This document shows, piece after piece, positions 1 through 5,806 of a stretch of 11,791 nucleotides of DNA (its first letter is position 1; every line of letters begins with the position of its first letter). The stretch spans positions 1 through 11,791 of the forward strand of contig CAYXEN010000082.1 in the NCBI GenBank assembly GCA_964464035.1, in the 5' to 3' direction. The translations under genes were made by a program, and so were the position numbers. The stretch comes from CAYXEN01 sp964464035 (GTDB lineage: Bacteria; Krumholzibacteriota; Krumholzibacteriia; WVZY01). The notes beneath the pieces are model-generated. The model searched no databases, was not told the DNA's origin, and saw nothing but the letters and a program-made list of their open reading frames with translations.

Positions 1-204
1 CGGCTCGACGGCGGAGTGCCCGGGATCGCCCGCGTCCGATCGATGGCACAACGGGGAAGGCGGCTGCATGGAAGAGCAGACATGTAAATGCTCGAGGGCG
101 ACTCCGAAGCGCGCGATGATTGAATCATCGGCGCGCGAGGACGCCGGAGCGAGAGAGCATGTCGGGGCTGGCAAGAAATCGGAGCGCCGACAGGACCCGC
201 GGTG
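1..204. other. Left edge, no confident gene
   Basis: No frame here shows a recognisable domain. A plus-strand frame is open from the window edge to 304, but it would run about 100 bp into the glycosylase gene on the other strand. Its translation is Arg-rich and low in hydrophobic residues, as expected of a shadow frame. A short plus-strand frame ending at the TAA at 85-87 could be the tail of a gene lying to the left, but nothing supports it. The only clear structure is the hairpin at 109-136. Confidence 0.5.
109..136. repeat. Imperfect inverted repeat / strong hairpin downstream of the glycosylase gene
   Basis: The left arm is GCGCGC + GATGATT (109-121) and the right arm is AATCATC + GCGCGC (123-129 and 131-136). 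One base (G122) separates the arms at the centre and one G (130) is bulged, so up to 13 pairs could form before loop strain opens the tip. It lies about 70 bp past the glycosylase stop codon on the minus strand. No T-run follows on either strand, so it does not fit a classical intrinsic terminator. A 3'-end stabilising structure, a factor-dependent termination region or a dispersed palindromic element are alternatives. Confidence 0.6.
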
Positions 205-840
205 TCAGATCAGTTTTTCCATCTGGAGATACGCTCGGAGACTCCTGAGGTGCGCCCAGGTATCCACCTTCTTGCGTGGATCGCGCAACAAAAACGCCGG
301 GTGATAGAGAACCATGAACCGAATCGAGGGAAAGCGAGCCAGCTCGAAGAACCTCCCCGCCTCTTCCTCCATCTTGACTTCGTGCCTCCCGGGATCCAGG
401 CACTTGAGCGCAACCGCTCCCAGCAGAATCACCACCTTGGGCTTGACCAGCTTGATCTGTTTCTCGAGAAACGGGAAGCACGCATCGACTTCGTCCTTCG
501 TCGGCGACCTGTCCACTTCCGGCTTGCACTTGACCACGTTCGTGATCAAGAGATCCCGGTCCGAATCCATCGATATCGCGGCGAACATCCTGTCCAGGAG
601 CTCCCCGGCCCGTCCCACGAAGGCTTTGCCCGTCTGGTCTTCGTTCTCGCCGGGCCTCTCGCTTATCACCATGATCGCGCTGGAACTCTCTCCGCGATCG
701 ACCACGATCTTGTTCCGGCTGTAGCAGAGCTGGCAACGCCTGCAGTTGTATTCCTTCAGACGCCGCGAGAACGAGGCATAATCCTCCGCATTCAAAATCT
801 CGTTCAGTTCCGTATCGAAGAGATCGATCTGCATGATCAT
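205..840 (-). CDS. Uracil-DNA glycosylase, family 4 (Fe-S type)
   Basis: This enzyme should remove uracil from DNA and so start base excision repair after cytosine deamination. The product is 211 residues from the chosen start. Seen: C33 and C36 (in CRRCQLC) plus C105 and C121, spaced C-x15-C in the NVVKC...DACFPFL stretch. This is the usual 4Fe-4S ligand pattern of family 4. Motif A is SERPGENED (60-68) followed by GKAFVGRAGELLD, and the second motif is HPAFLLR (180-186). The family norm for motif A is GE(A/G)PG, so S60 and R62 are unusual. The frame is open 31 codons further upstream to 933, but that extension spans the AT-rich promoter at 877-905, so I use the ATG at 840. Another ATG two codons in (834) has TGGA six bases before it and is equally possible. 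The gene diverges from the MBL hydrolase. Confidence 0.93.
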   Translation of the reverse strand: MIMQIDLFDTELNEILNAEDYASFSRRLKEYNCRRCQLCYSRNKIVVDRGESSSAIMVISERPGENEDQTGKAFVGRAGELLDRMFAAISMDSDRDLLITNVVKCKPEVDRSPTKDEVDACFPFLEKQIKLVKPKVVILLGAVALKCLDPGRHEVKMEEEAGRFFELARFPSIRFMVLYHPAFLLRDPRKKVDTWAHLRSLRAYLQMEKLI

Positions 841-876
841 TCCAGGCCGCCATCGCACCCGCCGACGAACAGAGTC

Positions 877-905
877 ATAATAAATATAATTATGAGATAT
901 TGCAA
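877..905 (-). promoter_or_regulatory. Predicted sigma70-like promoter of the glycosylase gene
   Basis: Read on the minus strand there is TTGCAA (900-905), a 17-bp spacer and TATTAT (877-882). This is four of six matches to the -35 consensus, five of six to the -10, and ideal spacing. Transcription would start near 870, giving a leader of about 30 bases before the ATG at 840. The -35 box sits inside a 12-bp perfect palindrome, ATATTGCAATAT (897-908), which could bind a dimeric regulator. The promoter lies in an AT-rich island that contrasts with the GC-rich coding sequence on both sides. Confidence 0.6.
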
Positions 906-935
906 TATATTTCCTTTGGATCCGATCGACCATTC

Positions 936-964
936 TTGCTTTCCGGGCGGTGACTGGTTAATAT
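936..964 (+). promoter_or_regulatory. Predicted promoter of the MBL hydrolase, possibly leaderless
   Basis: TTGCTT (936-941), a 17-bp spacer and TAATAT (959-964) face right. The -35 box is weak (three of six matches) and the -10 matches four of six. A start point six or seven bases past the -10 box falls at 970-971, on the A of the hydrolase ATG, and no Shine-Dalgarno sequence lies in between. A leaderless transcript is therefore the simplest reading, with moderate support. Confidence 0.4.
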
Positions 965-970
965 TTCCCC

Positions 971-1612
971 ATGATATTCCACCAGATCAAGGCAGGGGGA
1001 GACAGGAATTTCGCTTATCTTGCGGCCGACGCCCCCGGCGGCAAAGGGGCGCTCTTCGACCCTCCTCCCGACGAATCGCTGTACCTTCCGCTGCTCGACG
1101 ACGCTCGAATCGAACTCCTGTACATAATCGCCACGCACGGCCACGGTGACCACACGTGGGGCATTGCCCGCGCCAAGGAGCTCACATCGGCCAAGACCGT
1201 TCTCAGCGATAAGAGCGGTGAGCGTGCCGACATCGCCGTCTCCGACGGCCAAACGCTGCCTCTCGGGACCTTGAGCATGCAGTTCATTCACACTCCGGGC
1301 CATACCGAGGATTCGATGTGCATTCTCGCCGGCGACAAGCTCATCACCGGAGACACGCTCTTCGTCGGTAAAGTCGGGGGAACCGACTTCGGACAGGGCG
1401 CCAGAAGGGAATGGGACAGCATCCGCAACAAGCTCCTCACGCTCGGTGATCACATCGAAGTCTATCCCGGGCACGATTACGGGGTGCGTCCGTCATCCAC
1501 TATTGGAGAGGAAAAAAGATCCAACCCGTTCATACTCCGTGAAACTTTCGAGGATTTCGTCGATCTGAAGAAGAACTGGCTTCGATACAAGCAAGAGCAC
1601 GGAATAGACTGA
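971..1612 (+). CDS. MBL-fold metallo-hydrolase, glyoxalase II / persulfide dioxygenase-like
   Basis: This is a metallo-beta-lactamase-fold protein of 213 residues, probably cytoplasmic. Seen: the metal motif THGHGDH (H56, H58, D60, H61), HTPGHTEDS with H111, GDTLF with D128, and PGHDYG with H168, in standard order. In the family, the GDTLFVGKVGGTDF block and the PGHDY...SSTIGEEK...NPF tail resemble ETHE1-type persulfide dioxygenases. In those the iron ligands correspond to H56, H111 and D128, and the enzymes oxidise glutathione persulfide to sulfite. Classical glyoxalase II, which cleaves S-lactoylglutathione, is the main alternative. No rhodanese domain or other sulfur gene lies nearby, so the substrate stays open. 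There is no Shine-Dalgarno before the ATG, which sits about six bases after a -10-like box. The gene is transcribed away from the glycosylase. Confidence 0.85.
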   Translation: MIFHQIKAGGDRNFAYLAADAPGGKGALFDPPPDESLYLPLLDDARIELLYIIATHGHGDHTWGIARAKELTSAKTVLSDKSGERADIAVSDGQTLPLGTLSMQFIHTPGHTEDSMCILAGDKLITGDTLFVGKVGGTDFGQGARREWDSIRNKLLTLGDHIEVYPGHDYGVRPSSTIGEEKRSNPFILRETFEDFVDLKKNWLRYKQEHGID

Positions 1613-1765
1613 GCTCGAACTATTTCTCTCCCCCGAGAATCCCGTTCGATCATTCACCCTCCTCCGGACCGATGCGCAAGTCTGCGGCACACTACTTGCA
1701 CGACCCATTATTCGCCAAGAGCATTTCATTTGTGTTTCAATGAGTTACAAACCTGTTGGCGGGTC
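1613..1765. other. Gap between MBL hydrolase and LRV/HEAT-like gene
   Basis: This 153-bp stretch has no gene. A short inverted repeat (TTCTC...GAGAA, about 1623-1638) follows the hydrolase stop but lacks a T-run, so it is a poor terminator candidate. I found no convincing promoter for the downstream gene. TTGCAC at 1696-1701 resembles a -35 box but has no acceptable -10 partner at 16-18 bp. A TTG at 1730 is in frame with the next gene and could add 12 residues. Confidence 0.5.
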
Positions 1766-3406
1766 ATGGACAAAATTCTTTCCACCCAAACCGGAAAAAT
1801 TCGGGCATTCAAGTCGAATCTCGTCGATTCCATCGAGCAGAGTAAAGAGAGAGGTTGCAACCTGAGGAGCATCCAGGAGGTGTCCGCCCGATTGATCGAG
1901 GCGTTCGACACTCTCTTGAGTACCTGCGAAAAAGTGGAAGAGCAAGGCGAAGAAGCTTTCCGCGGGATGCTCCCCCAGTTCGAAACCGCATACATGGAAT
2001 GGAAGGAGCTTGATTCGTTTGTCCGCGACACGCTGCGCTCGGCCTATCTTGGGCACATCCCTTCGAGCAACCTCGCCCTGGATGAAATCCAATCTTCACT
2101 CGAAAAACGAGTCGGCAGACGAATAACCGCCAGGTACGCCGAACTGCAAGTCAGGTGGGCGAAGCATCTGGAATCCTGTCCATGGGATGCTTTCCTGAGC
2201 GGCGTGGCACGGCACGTCGAGATGGCGGAATTCGAGGAACGACTCGAATCGCTTCGCAGGGGCGACGACTTCGATTGCGAGGAAGCCGCCCAGAAACTGA
2301 CCAGCGACCTGAGGCATCTCCTCAAGATCCATCTCGAGACAAGCGATGACGCGAAGGAGGCGGCCGAGATCGGCGAAGCACTTTGGAAATGGCCAGAAGT
2401 CGTCATAGTAAACGACTTCTGGAACAGCGGGCCCGGCGAAAAGCTCCTGGACACGCTCGTGTCCAAAGCTTCGAAATCCGCCTCGGGATTCGCGTCGGCG
2501 AGGAGATTCTTCGACGAGCATACCCTCAAGACGGGCGCCGTGGAAAGAATCTTGGCAACAGTCAAACAATCCGCCCCGGGCGAAAAAGCGAGGCTTCTCA
2601 GGTGCCTGGTTTTCCACCCCGACCAGTCGATACGCCGATATGCCGTGACCAACATCGATACGCCCTCGTTCTGGCGCAGCCTCGTTCCCGCAACGATGCC
2701 GTGCGCATCGATCCTGAGCATGCTGGAGAGGATCATCGGCTCGAAATCCTACGACGACAACGCGCGCAAGATATTCTTCGACACTGTTTACAAGCGCCTC
2801 TTCTCGCTCACCTCCCGCTCCGACGTCCTCTATGCCCGCGGCATCGTGAGGATCTTCTGTAAGCTCGACTTTTTCCTCGAGGACGCGTACTTCGAAAAAC
2901 TGATGAAACTGGTGGATTACCTGGAATTCAAGGAGAGATACTACAAACTGGACAAGACCTTCCTCGAGGAGCATCTCGCGAAACTCCGGGAAACCAAGCA
3001 GAAAAAAGGCAACGTAGGCTCCGAAGAACCCGATTTCGGGCGGATTCCCCCGGTCATATTACGCAAGCTCGCAAGGGACGGGCACTACTGGTTCGAGCTG
3101 GCGTCCCACCCCGTCTACAAGGTGGCAGTCGAAACCGTCCCCTACATAAACACCCAGGACAGGGCCCTGCGCATAGCGACGCGCAGGGGCGTGAACCAGG
3201 AAGTGCTTCGCGCCGTGGGCAAGAAGAAGTCCTTGTTCGCAACGAGAACGAACAAGCTGGCCCTGCTCAGCAACCCGCATACGCCGCCGACCGTATCCAT
3301 GGAGTACGTCCCCGACCTGGCGAAGAGCGACATCGAGATCCTCCTTCGCACAAGCACGATACACCCTGAACTTCGCAACTTCCTTCGCAAGAAAACCCAT
3401 TCCTGA
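1766..3406 (+). CDS. Uncharacterised LRV/HEAT-like repeat protein
   Basis: The product is 546 residues of unknown biochemical function. It has no signal peptide or membrane segment and is probably cytoplasmic. Residues 1-270 are mostly charged helix (E/K/R-rich), with no recognised domain. Around 275-300, the stretch RLLRCLVFHPDQSIRRYAV resembles a HEAT repeat helix pair. The C-terminal 425-541 contains three tandem units of about 35-40 residues, starting near PPVILRKLARDGHYWF, RALRIATRRGVNQEVLRAV and LLSNPHTPPTVSMEYVPDL. Their pattern recalls variant leucine-rich repeats, helical solenoids that usually mediate protein contacts. From memory, similar NP.TPP...L..L...D...L.R endings occur in uncharacterised proteins of several environmental phyla. 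I start at ATG 1766, preceded by GGCGGG, rather than the in-frame TTG at 1730. It stands alone, so its neighbours give no clue to its role. Confidence 0.75.
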   Translation: MDKILSTQTGKIRAFKSNLVDSIEQSKERGCNLRSIQEVSARLIEAFDTLLSTCEKVEEQGEEAFRGMLPQFETAYMEWKELDSFVRDTLRSAYLGHIPSSNLALDEIQSSLEKRVGRRITARYAELQVRWAKHLESCPWDAFLSGVARHVEMAEFEERLESLRRGDDFDCEEAAQKLTSDLRHLLKIHLETSDDAKEAAEIGEALWKWPEVVIVNDFWNSGPGEKLLDTLVSKASKSASGFASARRFFDEHTLKTGAVERILATVKQSAPGEKARLLRCLVFHPDQSIRRYAVTNIDTPSFWRSLVPATMPCASILSMLERIIGSKSYDDNARKIFFDTVYKRLFSLTSRSDVLYARGIVRIFCKLDFFLEDAYFEKLMKLVDYLEFKERYYKLDKTFLEEHLAKLRETKQKKGNVGSEEPDFGRIPPVILRKLARDGHYWFELASHPVYKVAVETVPYINTQDRALRIATRRGVNQEVLRAVGKKKSLFATRTNKLALLSNPHTPPTVSMEYVPDLAKSDIEILLRTSTIHPELRNFLRKKTHS

Positions 3407-3505
3407 ATTCGTGCTTGCAAATTCCTCCCGGCTGAATTAGCTTATCACTTCGATTGCTCGAATCGATTGCGAGCCCGGCCTTGTTCATACAAAGGGAAGA
3501 GGAAA
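3407..3505 (+). promoter_or_regulatory. Leader of the antiporter gene: direct repeats and ribosome binding site
   Basis: A purine-rich ribosome binding site (AAGGGA at 3492-3497 and AGAGG at 3498-3502) precedes the ATG at 3506 and settles the start. Further upstream, CGATTGC occurs twice (3451-3457 and 3464-3470) in a 13-bp period, and GCTCG/CGAGC arms there could form a short hairpin. This arrangement could be an operator. TTGCAA (3415-3420) with TAGCTT 17 bp on (3438-3443) is a weak promoter candidate. Confidence 0.4.
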
Positions 3506-5032
3506 ATGCATCTTAGATCGGTTTTCATGCTTTCCATGGTATTGCTCGCTTGCGCGGCGGTTGCATCGCCCGCGGCGGGACACGACTTGTCGGCGGAGCA
3601 CGGAACGATTGCACTGGCCGCCGGAGGGGCGCAATCACTCGGATCACCCGCGCCAGCCGGTCACGAACCCGGAGCCGAGACGGAAAAGCCCTTGGAACTG
3701 GGCAGCAAGCTCGCCCTCTGGTGGATCATCCCTTTCGCGGGAATTCTCCTGTCGATAGCGCTCTTTCCGTTGATAGCTCCCGGATTCTGGCACAATCATT
3801 TTCCCAAAGTTTCGGCTTTCTGGGCGGCTCTGTTCGCCTTGCCCTTCATGATCGTTTTCAAGGGCGAAGCGATCCTTCACATCCTCGAGATATATTTCCT
3901 CGATTATTTCCCCTTCATAATCCTTCTCTGGGGTTTGTTCACCATATCGGGGGGAATATTCGTGCGGGGAACACTCAGCGGCTCCCCCGCCCTGAACCTT
4001 CTCCTCATCCTGATCGGGAGCTTCCTGGCGTCATGGATCGGAACGACCGGAGCCTCCGTCCTCCTCATCAGGCCCCTTCTCAGGGCCAACGCATGGCGGC
4101 GATACAAGGTTCACACCATAGTCTTCTTCATATTTCTCGTGAGCAACATAGGCGGCTCGCTTACGCCGCTCGGTGATCCGCCGCTGTTCCTCGGATTCCT
4201 TCACGGAGTCCCGTTCTTCTGGACGTTCAAGCTCTTCCCGGAGATGGGCTTCCTCGCCGTGGTCCTTCTGAGCTTGTTCTTCGTCATCGACAGTTATTAC
4301 TATCGCAGGGAGGATCGAAGAGAAGCCAAAGTGAAGAAGGAGCCCCTAAAGATAGAGGGTGCGCACAACGTGGTCTTCCTCGCCGGTATAATAGGGGCCG
4401 TGCTGATGAGCGGGCTCTGGCACCCGGGATCCTTCACATTACTCGGGGTACACATGAGTCTCGAAAGCATCCTCAGGGATGTCATAATCATCATGATGGG
4501 ATTGTTGTCACTCAAGACGACCCGTCCCGAGATCCATGAAGAGAACGAATTCACGTGGTTCCCGATAAAGGAAGTCGCGTATCTCTTTGCGGGTATATTC
4601 ATGACGATCATCCCCGCCTTGGCCATATTGAGGGCGGGAGAAAACGGAGCCATGGCCGGCCTCATGAAATCCATGAATACGCCGAGCAACTACTTCTGGG
4701 CTACCGGAATGCTCTCGAGCTTTCTCGACAACGCTCCCACGTACTTGACGTTCTTCAGCACCGCTCTCGGCAAGTTCTTCAGCGGGGTTCCCGAGAGAGA
4801 ATCCGTCCATATGCTCATCGCGTCCTATCCGATCTACCTCAAGGCCATCTCCTGCGGTGCGGTATTCATGGGTGCGAACACGTACATAGGCAACGCCCCG
4901 AACTTCATGGTCAAGAGCATAAGCGAAGAGGCGGGGATACGAATGCCGAGCTTTTTCGGCTACATCCTCAAGTATTCCCTGCCGATTCTCATTCCGTCGT
5001 TCTTGTTGGTGACCCTCGTTTTCTTCAGATGA
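3506..5032 (+). CDS. NhaD-type Na+/H+ antiporter (ion transporter superfamily)
   Basis: This is an inner-membrane secondary transporter of 508 residues, in the NhaD/ArsB/citrate-transporter-like group. NhaD members exchange Na+ (or Li+) for H+ and help in alkaline or salty conditions. Seen: an N-terminal signal-peptide-like segment (1-24), a 40-residue Gly/Ala/His-containing loop, then about eleven or twelve hydrophobic spans from residue 69 to the end. Diagnostic blocks are IGTTGAS (178-184), SNIGGSLTPLGDPPLF (213-228), FLDNAPTYLTFF (406-417) and GANTYIGNAPNF (456-467). The paired GDPP and DNAP segments are typical of the two inverted halves. A basic cytoplasmic loop (265-283) divides the halves. 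The frame is open to a TTG at 3467, but the strong ribosome binding site and the signal peptide support ATG 3506. It ends in tandem TGA codons, 15 bp before the next gene. The transported ion is inferred; other anion or cation substrates are possible. Confidence 0.88.
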   Translation: MHLRSVFMLSMVLLACAAVASPAAGHDLSAEHGTIALAAGGAQSLGSPAPAGHEPGAETEKPLELGSKLALWWIIPFAGILLSIALFPLIAPGFWHNHFPKVSAFWAALFALPFMIVFKGEAILHILEIYFLDYFPFIILLWGLFTISGGIFVRGTLSGSPALNLLLILIGSFLASWIGTTGASVLLIRPLLRANAWRRYKVHTIVFFIFLVSNIGGSLTPLGDPPLFLGFLHGVPFFWTFKLFPEMGFLAVVLLSLFFVIDSYYYRREDRREAKVKKEPLKIEGAHNVVFLAGIIGAVLMSGLWHPGSFTLLGVHMSLESILRDVIIIMMGLLSLKTTRPEIHEENEFTWFPIKEVAYLFAGIFMTIIPALAILRAGENGAMAGLMKSMNTPSNYFWATGMLSSFLDNAPTYLTFFSTALGKFFSGVPERESVHMLIASYPIYLKAISCGAVFMGANTYIGNAPNFMVKSISEEAGIRMPSFFGYILKYSLPILIPSFLLVTLVFFR

Positions 5033-5036
5033 TGAA

Positions 5037-5042
5037 GGGAGG
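5037..5042 (+). promoter_or_regulatory. Strong ribosome binding site
   Basis: GGGAGG lies five bases before the ATG at 5048 and 4 bp after the first of the antiporter's tandem TGA stops. It is the best Shine-Dalgarno match in the window. It shows that the small downstream gene is real and is translated efficiently from the antiporter message. Confidence 0.75.
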
Positions 5043-5047
5043 CATCC

Positions 5048-5605
5048 ATGGGTTCCAAGTATTATGAAATCGTCCTAGACGGCGACGAAAAAATCTCACG
5101 CGCCTACATCAAAGGTTTCATCCTCGGCAAGGGGATCAAGAGCGGAATATACTTCTGCAGCGAACACGATATATCCTCGGGGCATCTCAAAGACCTGATT
5201 CATCGCTTCGGAACGAAGCGTATCCTCTGCCGCGCCGGCTTGAGAGCAACGATCATTTCCGCCCTGCAAAGGGCCCCGGAGGAACTGGGATTGCAGATAA
5301 CCAGGGACGACCCCATCAAAGCGGTCTCATTCAAATTCAAATTCGACACTTCCAGCCGAAAGGTGGCGGGCCGGCTGAAGCGCTTGTTCAATCTCCTTCC
5401 CCGGGGATTGAAGCTGGCGGAGTTCGACCCCGAAGAAGAGATCCATCCCGAGGCCAAGGGAGTCGAGGGATACGCACCCATGCACGAGTACCGCTATCGC
5501 GCCAAGGGGCTGATCGAAGGAGACGTGGAACAAGCCATCTTGTTTCACTCCCGCTTGAAGAGAAACGAATTCGTCGACGTAGGCGAGATGCATTTGTCCT
5601 TCTGA
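5048..5605 (+). CDS. Uncharacterised 185-residue protein paired with the antiporter
   Basis: I do not recognise a family of known function. The protein is soluble-looking, with no signal peptide or membrane span, and has two cysteines (C37, C61). Visible structure suggests two or three alternating strand-helix modules: YYEIVLDG followed by a helix (1-30), VSFKFKFD followed by a basic helix (93-118), and a C-terminal YRYRAKGLIEGDVEQAI segment (148-164) ending in strand EMHLSF. A repeated strand-then-helix pattern of this kind suggests a ferredoxin-like or duplicated small alpha/beta fold, as inference only. An acidic patch FDPEEEIHPE lies at 126-135. Start ATG 5048 is fixed by the GGGAGG site. 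The 15-bp spacing implies co-transcription with the antiporter, so it could regulate or accompany ion transport, but no motif says so. Confidence 0.8.
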   Translation: MGSKYYEIVLDGDEKISRAYIKGFILGKGIKSGIYFCSEHDISSGHLKDLIHRFGTKRILCRAGLRATIISALQRAPEELGLQITRDDPIKAVSFKFKFDTSSRKVAGRLKRLFNLLPRGLKLAEFDPEEEIHPEAKGVEGYAPMHEYRYRAKGLIEGDVEQAILFHSRLKRNEFVDVGEMHLSF

Positions 5606-5641
5606 AACGAAGACCGGTGGCGCCGGCCCTTCAACACCTTG

Positions 5642-5655
5642 AACCAATATTGGTT
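5642..5655. promoter_or_regulatory. 14-bp perfect palindrome, candidate operator
   Basis: AACCAATATTGGTT is perfectly self-complementary over 14 bp, has no spacer, and lies in the non-coding gap 5606-5806. It overlaps a second short inverted pair (TTCAA at 5630-5634 and TTGAA at 5639-5643). It sits 37 bp past the upstream gene and about 115 bp before the promoter at 5770-5798. With no loop it is a poor RNA hairpin and looks more like a binding site for a dimeric DNA-binding protein. The regulator is unknown. Confidence 0.45.
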
Positions 5656-5769
5656 ACACGACAACCTTTCCCGCCCCGGCGGCAACCCGCCCCCCACGCC
5701 GTCACGCGACGATCCCTGTGCATCTCGTGGAATGAATAATGCTTGGAACAATCGAGAGGCGCGGAGTTC

Positions 5770-5798
5770 TTGACACGCAAAAGCACTTATCCTAGGAT
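5770..5798 (+). promoter_or_regulatory. Strong predicted sigma70-like promoter opening the six-gene series
   Basis: The -35 box TTGACA (5770-5775) is perfect and is separated by exactly 17 bp from TAGGAT (5793-5798), four of six matches to the -10 consensus. The expected start point is 5804-5806, directly before the ATG at 5807, so the message would be leaderless or nearly so. A 10-bp palindrome, GATTGCAATC (5796-5805), overlaps the -10 box and the start point. A protein bound there would block initiation. Confidence 0.65.
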
Positions 5799-5806
5799 TG
5801 CAATCG

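Noticed and set aside
125..853. 242-codon minus-strand frame overlapping the glycosylase in another frame
   Set aside because: The other frame holds the Fe-S cysteines and both glycosylase motifs, while this one is low-complexity Gly/Arg/Ser-rich.
202..1149. 315-codon plus-strand open frame antisense to the glycosylase and running into the MBL gene
   Set aside because: It overlaps two genes with clear catalytic motifs and its translation is rich in Arg, Pro and His with no domain, as expected of a shadow frame.
1852..1863. 12-bp palindrome AGGTTGCAACCT
   Set aside because: It lies inside the LRV/HEAT-like coding sequence in normal codons, so it is most likely coincidental, and it shows TTGCAA palindromes are not rare here.
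2096..2974. 292-codon minus-strand frame within the LRV/HEAT-like gene
   Set aside because: The long 546-codon sense frame spans it and has plausible repeats. The antisense frame looks like mirror codons of Glu/Leu-rich sequence.
3415..3443. TTGCAA-17-TAGCTT as a promoter for the antiporter
   Set aside because: The -10 box matches only three of six positions, so it is mentioned in the leader entry and not called separately.
5606..5641. Possible terminator after the 185-residue gene (CCGG-TGGCG-CCGG at about 5614-5626)
   Set aside because: The stem is only four pairs and no T-run follows, so I do not annotate it as a terminator.
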